From Chrysogorgia sp. JL179-B06 (taxonomy: Eukaryota > Cnidaria > Anthozoa > Scleralcyonacea > Chrysogorgiidae), in the NCBI GenBank assembly GCA_035772405.1, contig JAYKKM010000149.1:4603501-4667500 (forward strand): 64,000 bases of DNA. The letters are read 5' to 3'. The translations under genes were made by a program, and so were the position numbers. The notes beneath the pieces were generated by a model. That model did not search any database. It worked only from the letters and a program-made list of their open reading frames with translations, and had not been told where the DNA came from. Each line of letters opens with the position of its first letter. Positions within the stretch are counted from its first letter, which is position 1. Below, one piece after another: positions 49,924 to 60,316 of this stretch.

Positions 49924-51162
49924 ATGAACGTCACGTCAGCAGAGTTGAGTCCTGGTTTTAGACGAGCGACTATGGGTGTCATAAAAGGGGCGAGAACGCA
50001 ACACGTAATCACGTTGAACCCTAATAAGGTCAGTCCTGGCGAGGAACTTTACATTGATATACCGAAGCTCAAGGTTAGCAGCTGTTTGGTGCCTGGATCG
50101 TTGGGTCTAGTGTTCGACTTTAAGAATGCGAACGCCAAAAGCTGGTTCTTGAACAATGTTAGCAAGTTGTTGGTTGAGAAACTTGTTGTGAGACTAGCTG
50201 GGGAGACTGTGTATGACAACAATGGGGAAAATTACACTGGTGTTTATCGCGACCTTTGGGAGAGTGTCACTGCGCGAGACCAAATGATTGACTATGGTAT
50301 TGGTGGTGAGAACTTGAGAAAGCTAGTTTCTAAGGATGACAGTGGCGCGACGAGTGGGAACGTTGCTAAAGTTAGTGACGCGTTAATGTTTGGTGTGATT
50401 GGGACGAAGCAGCGGATTAAGCTTGGTAAAATCATGAATGACCATGGATTGTACGCTCCTTTTAGCATGAACAACAACTTGCAGTATGTGATCACACTTC
50501 CGAAGGCCGCAGACATCATGGTGGCGCAATCCGGTAGCGCTGTGGGCGGATACACTCTGGAGAACCTCGAGCTTGAGTACGAGACGATCGACAATCAGGA
50601 GCTCGCTGACGAAATAGCGTCGGGCTATGCAAGTGGTCGTAGTTTGTCATATGAGCACGTCACGTTGATGAAAACCACCGAATGGGACAAAGGCACGACC
50701 ATTGTGAATGAAAACATTAATCTTCCAAGAAAAAGCATGAAGGCGATTGTGTTGCTATTCACGAATAAGGTGCGAACAGACAGCGAGGAGTTTCTTTACC
50801 CAAATATTGATAGCGTTAGAGTCACAATTGAAGGTGTGCCAAATAGTGTGTACTCACAAGGCATCCCAAAGTCGAAGTTCTATGCAGAAGCGAAACGACT
50901 GTTCGGGTTGGGTGAAGAACACGCTCAGTTCATGACCATACAGAAGTTCTATAAAGATGGCTTTGCGTTAGTCATCGACTTGAGGAGTGTTCAAGATAAT
51001 CGCAATGTCGCCACTGGCAAGAACATTGTAAACACACAATCCGGCGTGCTTCTTGAAATCACTAAGAAAGCGACGACTGCAAATGTCATGTGTAGGGTGT
51101 TTGTGGTAAGCGATGGGTTGGTCAACTTTATGAACAATGGGTTGCAATCAATCCAGTATTAA
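49924..51162 (+). CDS. MCP: Polinton major capsid protein (double jelly-roll type)
   Basis: 412 residues. The N-terminal LNPNKVSPGEELYIDIPKL, followed by SWFLNNVSKLLVEKLVVRLAGE and NNNLQYVITLPKA, matches the pattern I know from Polinton/adintovirus hexon-like capsid proteins. Gene order MCP then ATPase (16-bp gap) supports it. The family forms pseudo-hexameric capsomers. Start ATG follows GTAAAGTATATG. Fold assignment rests on family resemblance. Confidence 0.82.
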   Translation: MNVTSAELSPGFRRATMGVIKGARTQHVITLNPNKVSPGEELYIDIPKLKVSSCLVPGSLGLVFDFKNANAKSWFLNNVSKLLVEKLVVRLAGETVYDNNGENYTGVYRDLWESVTARDQMIDYGIGGENLRKLVSKDDSGATSGNVAKVSDALMFGVIGTKQRIKLGKIMNDHGLYAPFSMNNNLQYVITLPKAADIMVAQSGSAVGGYTLENLELEYETIDNQELADEIASGYASGRSLSYEHVTLMKTTEWDKGTTIVNENINLPRKSMKAIVLLFTNKVRTDSEEFLYPNIDSVRVTIEGVPNSVYSQGIPKSKFYAEAKRLFGLGEEHAQFMTIQKFYKDGFALVIDLRSVQDNRNVATGKNIVNTQSGVLLEITKKATTANVMCRVFVVSDGLVNFMNNGLQSIQY

Positions 51163-51177
51163 ATCAAACGTGAGTTA

Positions 51178-51777
51178 ATGGAGACTCCGTTTAATATGCT
51201 AATTGTTGGTATGACAGCTTGTGGTAAGACGCATTATTTGCTGGAAACATTGGAATCTGAGTACTTTAGTAAATTTGACTACATTGTGTTGATTTGCCCT
51301 ACTTTCGAGTGGAACAAAGCATATCAAGATTGGAAATACATACGCGACCCCGACGTGTTAGCGATAGACTGCGCGCAAGACAGTGTCGACGCTGTTCTCA
51401 AGTGTGTAACAAATGTTTTTAAAGGCACTAACACTCTGATTGTGTTGGACGACTGTGCAAGTGGGCAGGACGTCAAGAATAGGACTAGTCAATTGGTCAA
51501 CTTGGCTTTTAGTGCGCGACATTTTATGTTGAGCGTTATTGTCATCACACAACAACTGACGTCGATCGCAAAACCGTACAGAGAAAATATTAGTAAGCTC
51601 ATTTGCTTCTACTGCCCGAGCAGGAGTGATATGAAGGTCGTTATCGACGATTACCTTGGAAACATTAGCAGAGAAAAATCGTCGGCGATTGTGACCGCAT
51701 TAAAAAATAATAAGTACGCTAGACTTGAAATCTCACTGCGCTATCCGTACAGTCACGAAGTTGTTATTCCGCAATAA
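51178..51777 (+). CDS. ATP: Genome-packaging ATPase (A32/FtsK-HerA type)
   Basis: 199 residues. Walker A GMTACGKTH at 11-19, Walker B LIVLDD at 87-92 followed by CASG, and a motif III-like SVIVITQQL (final Gln after a strand). Size and position right after the capsid gene match the Polinton/virophage packaging ATPase that pumps DNA into the procapsid. Intact. Confidence 0.95.
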   Translation: METPFNMLIVGMTACGKTHYLLETLESEYFSKFDYIVLICPTFEWNKAYQDWKYIRDPDVLAIDCAQDSVDAVLKCVTNVFKGTNTLIVLDDCASGQDVKNRTSQLVNLAFSARHFMLSVIVITQQLTSIAKPYRENISKLICFYCPSRSDMKVVIDDYLGNISREKSSAIVTALKNNKYARLEISLRYPYSHEVVIPQ

Positions 51778-51780
51778 AAT

Positions 51781-52293
51781 ATGGGTATAAGTAATAACGT
51801 GATGGTGAAACGCAAAAGTGAGGAAAATCCCACGATTGAGGAATTAGTCGAGGACGCTGATGACACTTCGACTGTGGAAGACAACGTTGACGCTAGGAGA
51901 GCTGAACTTATTAGACTGTCCGGTGACGGTGTGGTGAGCCAATCTGAGGCGTACATTAAAAAAGCGTCCGCAAAGGTTATCGACAAGATATGGCGCCAAT
52001 ATGAGTTGAAGAGAATGGAAATTGCAAACGCTTTTCTCACCGACTTGTTAATCAGCAAATTCGCTAGCTTACTGGATGGGTTGAACGCTATTGAAAATCC
52101 TGACGAACTAAACGACGAACTACAAAAAGACCCGCTATTAAAAAAAGACGTTGAGAGCATTGTCGCGATTGTGACACCGTACGTGCCTTTCTTGGGCTTG
52201 TTGTCGGGAGGAATCACAACGTCAAAATATGTGTACGACCACCATTTCAGAAGTGCGACGACAAACACTGAAAATAGCGAGCGGGTGGACTAA
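51781..52293 (+). CDS. Conserved Polinton protein, 3' half lies in the right TIR
   Basis: 170 residues, ATG 3 bp after the ATPase stop. Helical and acidic, then SEAYIKKASAKVIDKIW, LLISKFASLLDGLN and a hydrophobic end VAIVTPYVPFLGLLSGGI. This K.SDKVI.KI...LISKF...ITPY.P pattern recurs in animal Polintons; function unknown. From 52018 onwards the gene is inside the TIR, and a decayed mirror of its last 90 codons stands at about 34903-35167. Confidence 0.8.
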   Translation: MGISNNVMVKRKSEENPTIEELVEDADDTSTVEDNVDARRAELIRLSGDGVVSQSEAYIKKASAKVIDKIWRQYELKRMEIANAFLTDLLISKFASLLDGLNAIENPDELNDELQKDPLLKKDVESIVAIVTPYVPFLGLLSGGITTSKYVYDHHFRSATTNTENSERVD

Positions 52294-53163
52294 TTTGCAT
52301 GCTAGCAGGTGGCTTCATAACAACCGCACGAGTCCATTCACACAACGGTTTTTTATTCACGATATTTATAGTGTACGATTTAACGAGTACGCTCAAAGTT
52401 AGACAGTCTTAGCATGGTGGTCCTTCTTCAAACACTGCGATTCCCCTCTCATAGTCAGCACGACAGCAGGTGGTTGTACGTGGTGTGTTGCTAACAACAA
52501 CATTCCATTGCGAATAGCAACCACAACTTTTTGAAAAAAATATTTTAAAATGAAAATATTTTTTCAAAGTGAAAATATTTTTTCAAAGTGAAAACATTTT
52601 TTTAAAAAAATCGTAGTTGCTATTCGTAATGGAATGTTGTTGTTAGCGACACCAACAGGTGACCTTGATTCGTATAGCAGGTATCGCATATGAAATCTAT
52701 TTAACACTAGACTCTAGTGGCTCTCTCGCTGAAATTTATTAAACATCGTCACTAGAATCACAATCTAGTGGCTTTTTTTCGCGCATGAATTGAAACAATG
52801 GTAGAGCGCGTCAGTCATAGTTTGTCAAACACAAATGCGAAAATGACAACACAAAACTTTCTCTAAATTTTGACGAAACGTGTCGTATTTTGTTAAAATA
52901 GTGATTTGGTGTTGTCTCGTGAGTCTCGCGTGTGTTTAGCATCAATTTAGTAGAAAACGTGGGAGGGGTGTTTAGATTGACTAACGATTGCTGTAGTAGT
53001 ATAGCAAGTGGGGCTGTGGGCTTATTCGACGTCAATCGTGAATATAAACACCAAAACATCGCCAAATTTGTCGAGTCGTGACTTGGCTAAATTTGGTGAT
53101 GTTTTGGTATTTATATTCACGGTTGACGTCGATTGGGCTCGCAGCCCCACTTGCTATACTACT
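52018..53163. repeat. Polinton right terminal inverted repeat
   Basis: Complement of 34034-35167, slightly longer because the left copy has lost bases. It carries the same two hairpins (about 52487-52650 and 52995-53163). Confidence 0.95.
52995..53163. repeat. Right terminal 169-bp imperfect palindrome
   Basis: Begins AGTAGTATAGCAAGTGGGGC and ends with the complement. The outer arm is the exact complement of the outer arm at the left end, so the arm order is the same at both termini. Confidence 0.93.
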
Positions 53164-53280
53164 AAAATAGCATGGCTATGTAAATTATTACGTTCCCTAA
53201 TTGCCGTACCTATTTCAGTAGAAAACCATTCATGCAGGTTTCAATTCGAACATACCTAGTGAGTTCCATGGGAGGCATTC
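53164..53280 (-). pseudogene. LINE fragment between the Polinton and BEL insertions
   Basis: On the minus strand it begins at the BEL target GAATG and reads L-H-E-W-F-S-T-E-I-G-T-A-I-R-E-R-N-N up to the Polinton target TATTTT, after one frameshift. This supplies the LINE segment missing between 59411 and 34033. Confidence 0.78.
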
Positions 53281-53429
53281 TGTAAAGAACTGCATAATTA
53301 ACATAAATTACGTTAATATTATCATGTGACACAGAACAACGTGCTCGGGTACAAGAGAGAGAGAAGAACAAAATCATTGTATTATTAATCAGTTTATATC
53401 AGTTTATATTATAAATAAAGTATATAAAA
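53281..53429 (+). repeat. BEL/Pao 5' LTR
   Basis: Starts TGTAAAGAACTGCATAATTA and ends AGTATATAAAA. Confidence 0.93.
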
Positions 53430-53447
53430 TGGCGCCCAACGTGGGGC
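53430..53447 (+). promoter_or_regulatory. BEL/Pao primer-binding site (tRNA-Lys)
   Basis: TGGCGCCCAACGTGGGGC directly abuts the 5' LTR and is complementary to a tRNA-Lys 3' end (the same 18-mer serves as the foamy-virus primer site). Confidence 0.88.
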
Positions 53448-53473
53448 ACTAAAACCCTTTGGTAATCTACAAC

Positions 53474-54830
53474 ATGTCAATGGAAAGCGAGGATAAATTG
53501 GAGAGAGTCGTTGCAATTCGTGGGGCACATCGTGGTGTTCTTACGAAACTCATTCGAGAATGCGAAGAGATTTTTAAAATCGTACTCATACCGGAGAAAG
53601 CAGTGGAGCGTTTGCAAACCCTCACTGGTCTCATACAATCAAAGGAAAAAATCTTGGAGAAGCTCGACCAAGATGTGCTCACTCAAGCGAAAATCGAAGA
53701 TATCGAACGTGAAGTCGAAGAGGCGTCGACCATAACGGAAAAGATTGCAGATACGAGCGCAAGTTAAATAACATATTGAAGAAACGTGTATGTAAATACG
53801 ACACATGGTCTAAAACACACCGCAGCAACCGATAAGGACAGTCGAGTACTTCGGTTGAGAACATTATTCAAGTCGAAGTCGAGCAGAATCAAGTTGAAAC
53901 GAGCATCAATAACAACGGGACGAGTCAATTTATACAAGTGCCCCCAGTTCAAGGTCCCACGACAAGTCAATATCTCATTAAACCAAGATTACCCAAGCTA
54001 AATTTGCCAAAATTCGAGGGGATGCAAATTCTTACACATCATTTTGGGACATATTTGAAAATGCTGTACACAAAAACGAGGGTTTGGCTGTAATAGACAA
54101 ATTCAATTATCTTCACTCATTACTGGAAGGCCCGGCTGCAAGAGCAATACAAGGTCTTACCTTGACGACACAAATTACGATTCAGCCATCCAAATCCTGA
54201 AAGATCGCTTTGGAAGACCACAGCATCTCATCGCTACGCATATGGAAGAACTGTTAAAAAGTTCAAGCTTGCACAATCGACAAGGCAAAATCGTTGCGCT
54301 TTGTCTACGACCGTATCTATGCCAACATTCGAGGTTTGGAGTCATTGGGAGTCACATCCGACCAATATGGCAGTTTATTGATTCCAATCATAATGTCCAA
54401 AACTGCCAAACGATATGCGGTTGCATATCGCAAGAAAGTCCCCAAGTGAAGCTTGGAAGATCGACGAGATAATGAAGGTGATACAACGACGGAGGTCGAA
54501 GCCAGGGAGGTCAGTGAAAGCCTCAAAACCGAGGATAAGGAAATCAATAACAAAGGTGGCCATAATAATCGAACCGATAGTACCAATCAACGACTGCTGC
54601 ATTCTTTGCCAAGCAAGACGAAACGAAGGGGGAGAATACAATGCGTGTATTGCAACGAATTTCACTTTCGTCATCCTGCCAGAAGGTGAAAAACCCCGAT
54701 CAACGAAAGGATATTTTGAGAAGAAACAGACGTTGTTTCATTTGTTTACAAAGAGGTCACCAAGCTCGTGAATGTGAAAAGGCGGAAGTGCCGGAAGTGC
54801 CATGGTTCTCATCACCAGTCCCTCTGTGAA
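53474..54830 (+). pseudogene. BEL/Pao gag, frameshifted
   Basis: An ATG at 53474 opens 97 codons of coiled-coil Gag. Later frames supply IKPRLPKLNLPKFEG, FWDIFENAVHKNEGLAVIDK, LLEGPAARAIQGL and ILKDRFGRPQHLIATH, the DUF1759-type Gag core. Zinc-knuckle text follows: CFICLQRGHQARECE and CRKCHGSHHQSLCE (54730-54830). At least four shifts separate the parts. Confidence 0.85.
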
Positions 54831-57800
54831 ATCGAAATCCCGGCTGATGATGGCAAAGAAAAGGAGGGGCGTAAAATAGAAGACCCCCACAACGAAAATC
54901 AACAAAAAATTCCAGAAGAAATTATTAAAACAACTACCACGACCACAAATAACAAGACCCAAGTATTGCTGCAGACTGCGATGGTGTACGTGCTCAGTCA
55001 TGACGCTCAAGAAAGATCAAAGCGAGAGTTCTATTCGATTCAGGAAGCCAGAGAACATACATCACCGATAATTTGAAGAAGAAATTAGGCTTACCACCTG
55101 CGAAGAAGGAGATGGTACACCTGAATACATTTGGAGAAGAAAGATTCAAGAAACAAAGCTGTGATAATGTGAAGTTCCGTATACAGGGTTTGGACGGTGA
55201 GTTTCAATTAGAAGTTAATGCCCTGTCATTCTCGGTGATTTGTTCCCCGATTGCCACACGTATAAATGTTTCAAGGTACCCTCATCTGGGTTGGTCTAGA
55301 GTTTGCAGATGATATCAGTGGTGGAGATGAATCCATTTGACATTCTGCTTGGTGCAGATTATTATTTCGAGATAGTCACGGGGAGATCATCAAGGGAGAG
55401 GATGGGCCCAAACAGCAGTTGGTAGCAAGTTTGGCTGGTTACTCATAGGCCCTGTGTGTGTAACAATGGCACAAAGGTCTGAATTTGTTACAACCAATCT
55501 AACAATCCATGGACATGCAACTTCAGCTCAACAATCCGATGAAAATGAAGTTCTTGCCAACACGCTGAAGGCTTTTTGGGAAGTCGAATCTCTGGGAATC
55601 GTCGAGAGAGAAACCCCAACTAGAAAGTTCTTGGAAAACATCGAGTTCAATGGACGAAGGTATGAAGTTGGCCTGCCATGGAAAAGTGATGAAGAAGATC
55701 TAGTTACTCGTGATTTTGAACTTTGCGAGGGCGACTCAAGTCGTTGCTGAACAAGCTGGAAGAAAGATCCGGAGCTGTATACTGAGTATGACACCATTAT
55801 CCAGGAACAAATTAAGAACGAATTGTTGAGACCGTTCCAGTACAAGAACAGGATGCAAGTGATGTCCATTACTTACCCCATCATGGAGTGGTGCGACGAG
55901 AGAAGGAAACCACAAAACTTCGAATCGTATTTGATGGCAGTGCCAAGGGAATTGATGGTCGATGCTCCATAAATGATCATCTGGAAACGGGTCCTAATTT
56001 CATGCCCTCATTGTTTGACATCCTGGTCAAGTTCAGATGTCATCCCGTTGCATTAACCGCCGACATTGAGAAGGCATTTTTACAGATTCAAGTAAAGCAA
56101 GTCGATCGTGATAAGCTGAGATTCTTATGGGTGGACGACCATACATCCAAAGAACCCAAGGTGGTCCAACTGAGATGTTGTCGTCTAGTGTTTGGCCTTA
56201 AACCAAGTCCTGCCATCTTAGGAGCGACTGTGCACCACCACCTTGCAAAATATGAAGAGAGTGATCCTGAAGCAGTCAAAGTTCTACAAGATCTGTACGT
56301 GGACGACCTTCCGGCTGGAGCGTCGGACGATAAGAAGGCATTTGAAATCTACAAAAATACGAAGAAGATCATGAAAGAAGGCGGATTTAACTTGAGGAAA
56401 TGGAAGTCAAACTCGAAGGAACTAACCAAGCGTATAAACCATGTGAAGGAGTGGATTCTCCGCAAATCCAGAAGGAAACCCCAGCGATGCCAAGCGTAGT
56501 CGAAGACGATCGATCCTATGTGGAATCCGTAGTAAGTCCACAATCGAACGATGATGGAAAGACCAAAATTCTGGGCATCAACTGGGATACCGAAAACGAT
56601 GAATTGTTTTTTCGATTTTTCCGAGATTACGAGTTATGCAAGCCAACTACCACCAACGAAACGAACAGTATTAAAGACAGCGGCGAAATTCTTTGATCCA
56701 ATTGGCTTTGTTAGTCCAGTAACCGTGAGGCTAAAGATGATGTTCCAAGGTCTCTGCAAGGATAAAGCCGATTGGGACGAAGAAATTACAAGAAGAGTCA
56801 CGTCGACAGTTCGAAGGACTCATTGCGGAGATGCAAAAGCTAAGTGGATTAGCTGTTCCTCGATGCTACTTCACGCCAATTACCAAGTCAGGGGAAATTC
56901 AGTTACATGGATTTTCTGATGCAAGTGAACGCGCATTTTGCTGCAGTTGTATATCTTAGAACGACATACGAAAATGGGAGAGGTCGATGTGCGTCTCGTC
57001 GCCGCAAAGAGCAAGGTATGTCCAATTAAAGAACAGACCATTCCACGGTTAGAGTTACTCGGTGCCAACATCTTAGCGCGACTTACCGATTCCGTGTCAA
57101 CCGCATTGAAGCCAAACGTTGATAACATAAGAAGATTCCACTGGACAGATTCATCCGCCGTTCTCTGCTGGATAAGAAATGAGAAACCCTGGAAGCAATA
57201 CGTCAACCAACGCGTGAGAGAAATTCCGAAACCTCACTGAAAAGGAATCATGGAATCATTGTCCAGGGGTTATGAATCCTGCCGACCTTCCGTCCCGTGG
57301 CGTACGAGTTCACGAAATGATATCAAACACAGTATGGTGGAATGGGCCAGAGTTCCTCAGACTACCAGAAAGTGAATGGCCAATAGCACCTTTCGAAGAA
57401 AATATCGACAAGATTGCTGTGACAGAAATTATCAAACAGCCGCCAAAGGTAACCCATATTCTAACGAGTAACACAAGCAATACCGAAGCTCCTGATATTG
57501 GAAAGATTATCGACTGCGAGCGATTTGGCAGCAAAATCAGGTTGTTGCGTGTCACAGCCTATGTGATGCGTTTTATTTGGCAATTAAAGAGAAGAGTCCA
57601 AGCAGACCAGACTGGAGATGAAACCAGAAAAACCTGAATGAACTGTCAGCACCTGAAATCCTAGAAGCCGAGAAAAATCTGGATTCGACAAATTCAAGGA
57701 ACTTCATTTAAAGAAGAGTTGAAATTCCTGACCAACAAACCGAAGACGTTACCGCCGCCCAAAGTGTCCCAATTTGGCCTGTACATCGAGACGGATGGCT

Positions 57801-59200
57801 TGATGAAATGCCGTGGAAGAGTAGACAAACGCACCTATTCCTGAAACCGGAAAACGACCGATTCTGCTTTCCCGCCAAACATCACTTCACAGATTTGGTA
57901 GTCCAAGAGATACACCGTGACGTCAAGCACAGCGGAATCAATCACACCTTGTCTACATTGCGCGAAAGATTTTTGGGTATTACGAGGAAGAGAAACAGTC
58001 AAACGAAACCTGAGAAGGTGTGTGATATGTCGAAGGTATGAAGGAAAACCCTACAATGCCAACCTATTCCAGCTTTACCAAGAATAAGAGTCGATGATGC
58101 CCCGCCATTTTCCAACACGGGACTTGACTTTCTGGGTCCATTATACATAGCCGAAGGAAATTAAAGCCACGGTGGAGTCGACATCAAAAGTATACGTGTG
58201 TTTATACACTGTGCGTCAACACAAGGGCAATTACATCTTGAACTGACTCATAGGCTCAGTGTTCCATCGTTCTTGCTGAGCTTTCGACGATTCGTCAGCA
58301 GACGTGGAGTCCCAGCGAATCTGATTTCTGACAACGCGTCAACATTCAAATCAGCATCAAAGGAATTGAAAAGAGATATGCAGATCTGAGGAAATTCAGA
58401 AAGTATCTAGCAAACCGAGGTGTAACATGGCAGTTTCATTGTTGAAAAAGGCCCTTGGTGGGGTGGATTTTGGGAACGGTTGGTGCGAAGTGTGAAAAGA
58501 GTTCTCAAAAAGAATCGTTGGTAGATCAACCCTGAATTACGATGAGTTAAAATACTCTGCTGCTGGAAATCGAAAGCCATCATCAATGCAAGACCTATAA
58601 CCTACCTATACGATGACGAGGAGTCCATTTCATATTCCATTGTCTCCATCACAACTAATCTACGGACGGCGTCTTGGTTCAACACCCAACAGTCAGCATT
58701 ATGAGATTGTGAGTACAAATTCGTCCTTGACCAAAAGGCAAAGCATCACAAGCGAATGTTACAGCAATTTACTTCACAGTGGAGAAGAGAGTACCTGTTG
58801 AATTTACGAGAAAATTCGCGAGTTAACAAGGGGCATCAAGAAGAGCAGCACATATCAGTTGGGTGATATGATCATCCTCATGAACGACAAAACGAATCGA
58901 AATTTCTGGCGACTTGGTAAGGTTGAAGAACTTTTAACTGAAAGTGACGGAATCGTTCGAGCAGCCAAAATCAGTGTCGGTAAAAGTGATGGCAAGCCTA
59001 GTTTATTGCAGAGGTCAATCCAACATTTGATACCCCTTGAAGTCAAGCAAGATTCTCAGCCAACCCATTCGAATATTGAGGTTGAAAAAACAAGTTTCAA
59101 GTTCAAAGAAAAAGGAGAACACAGTCAACTCAAGCAGACCACGACGTGCAGCTGCTATTGCTAGTGAACGTTTAAGAGAAGAGTTATTGAACGATAAGTT
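54831..59200 (+). pseudogene. BEL/Pao pol: protease, RT, RNase H, integrase, with many shifts
   Basis: Protease LFDSGSQRTYITDNL (DSG at 55037-55045). Reverse transcriptase 55888-56499 is the longest open part: LTADIEKAFLQI, CCRLVFGLKPSPAILG, LYVDDLPAG (YVDD intact). RNase H region 56690-57240 (DPIGFVSPVTVRLK, FHWTDSSAVLCWI). A zinc-binding region precedes the integrase core with GLDFLGPLY, LISDNASTF and PWWGGFWERLVRSVK-like text (58110-58500). A DUF5641-type tail is at 58855-59050. Order PR-RT-RH-INT is typical of BEL/Pao. No env. Confidence 0.9.
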
Positions 59201-59261
59201 ACTTTGACAATTGTTTATTTGTTAACATTCTATCAGATTACTTTAGTAATCTGCCCGGGAG

Positions 59262-59410
59262 TGTAAAGAACTGCATAATTAACATAAATTACGTTAATAT
59301 TATCATGTGACACAGAACAACGTGCTCGGGTACAAGAGAGAGAGAAGAACAAAATCATTGTATTATTAATCAGTTTATATCAGTTTATATTATAAATAAA
59401 GTATATAAAA
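59262..59410 (+). repeat. BEL/Pao 3' LTR
   Basis: Identical to the 5' LTR by reading. It is preceded by CTGCCCGGGAG, a weak polypurine tract. Confidence 0.93.
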
Positions 59411-60316
59411 CATTCCAAATCAGCTAAAAAATTATCGACAGAGAAATTTCTAAATGAGCGAAAAAGTATTGACTTGTGACCTGTTGGTATAAGACTAATG
59501 CCTCTAGATTTTAATGAAACAAAAATAGGAAGATGGTCACTTAACGATATCGGCAAAGTTCCAGAGTTCTGAACATTTTCAATGTGAGTAGTGAAAATAA
59601 GATCTAGAAGCGTTTCAGAGATCGGTCTAGTCGGTACGATTATAAGTTGATAATTTGAAGATTTAAATAAATTCAAAAAGCGGTTGCTGATAGACGTTCT
59701 ACACAGGAAATCGAAATTAAAGTCACCAAGAATAACCGACGGACTACTTTCGCAGTCAACTTTCGTCAACATAGTATCCAATAAATCTAGGTACGCAGCG
59801 TCTGAGGAAGTAGGACGGTAGATGAACGAAATCAAACGTGGCTTCGTACGAATTTTAGTTCAAGCCAAATACATTCAATTCCCTCCATATCAAGATCGAA
59901 CCTCCTTGTAATCGGAAAATGTATTGGAACATATATAAGTAACCCTCCACCCTTCCTCCAAGGTCTGTCAGCACGAAATGTTGTATAGTTGGCTGCAGCG
60001 AGACTAGCATTCGACCACGAGTCGTAGAGAAATGCTTCTGTAATGCCAAGAACTAAGTTCGATTTCCCATTGTTTTTTCCTGCGCGACTATCAGGCGAGC
60101 AGTAACTTAATCTGATCAATCTTGTTAGTCAGCGAGTAGACGTTGTAATGACAAAGGACGAGTTTTACGGGGCAGCTCTAAGTCTAGAGAGCTGATATCA
60201 GTAAATTGTGTTTGGTCACTACCATTTTCGATGTCAGTAAGGCAGCAATCAGCAAAAGGAAGCTCCGACAGTAGGCACGCTCGACATGTCCAATATACAT
60301 CTCTAGTCAGAATCAT
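59411..60316 (-). pseudogene. LINE (CR1/L2-like) N-terminus and AP endonuclease
   Basis: From 60316 downward: a WTCRACLLSELPF zinc-like motif, then (in shifted frame) HYNVYSLTNKIDQIKLLLA, then LVLGITEAFLYDSW and RPWRKGGGLLIYV, and in 59832-59411 FIYRPTSSD, VILGDFNFDF, LIIVPTR, LLDLIFTT and SLSDHLPIFV. These are the APE-type endonuclease motifs (T-E, Y-R-P, G-D-F-N, S-D-H). A few shifts make it non-functional. It is cut at 59411 by the BEL element. Confidence 0.85.

Larger units (their letters stand above)
34028..53169. mobile_element. Complete Maverick/Polinton with 6-bp target duplication
   Basis: The element runs 34034-53163 (19,130 bp), starts AGTAGTATAG, ends with its complement, and is flanked by AAAATA on both sides (34028-34033, 53164-53169). 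Terminal inverted repeats are about 1.14 kb. It carries the Polinton hallmark set: protein-primed PolB, retrovirus-like integrase with chromodomain, packaging ATPase and capsid protein, plus accessory genes. Seven to nine minus-strand genes occupy mainly the left half and the structural/integrase genes face right. No maturation protease was found. Confidence 0.97.
53276..59415 (+). mobile_element. BEL/Pao LTR retrotransposon, full-length but with broken reading frames
   Basis: LTRs of 149 bp (53281-53429 and 59262-59410) read as identical and are flanked by CATTC on both sides. The element is 6130 bp with all domains in order, yet the frames are broken many times. It is inserted in the LINE. 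Confidence 0.95.

Noticed and set aside
51781..51800. N-myristoylation of the 170-residue protein (MGISNN)
   Set aside because: Residue 6 is Asn, not Ser/Thr, so the consensus is not met, unlike MGACVS of the 68-residue protein.
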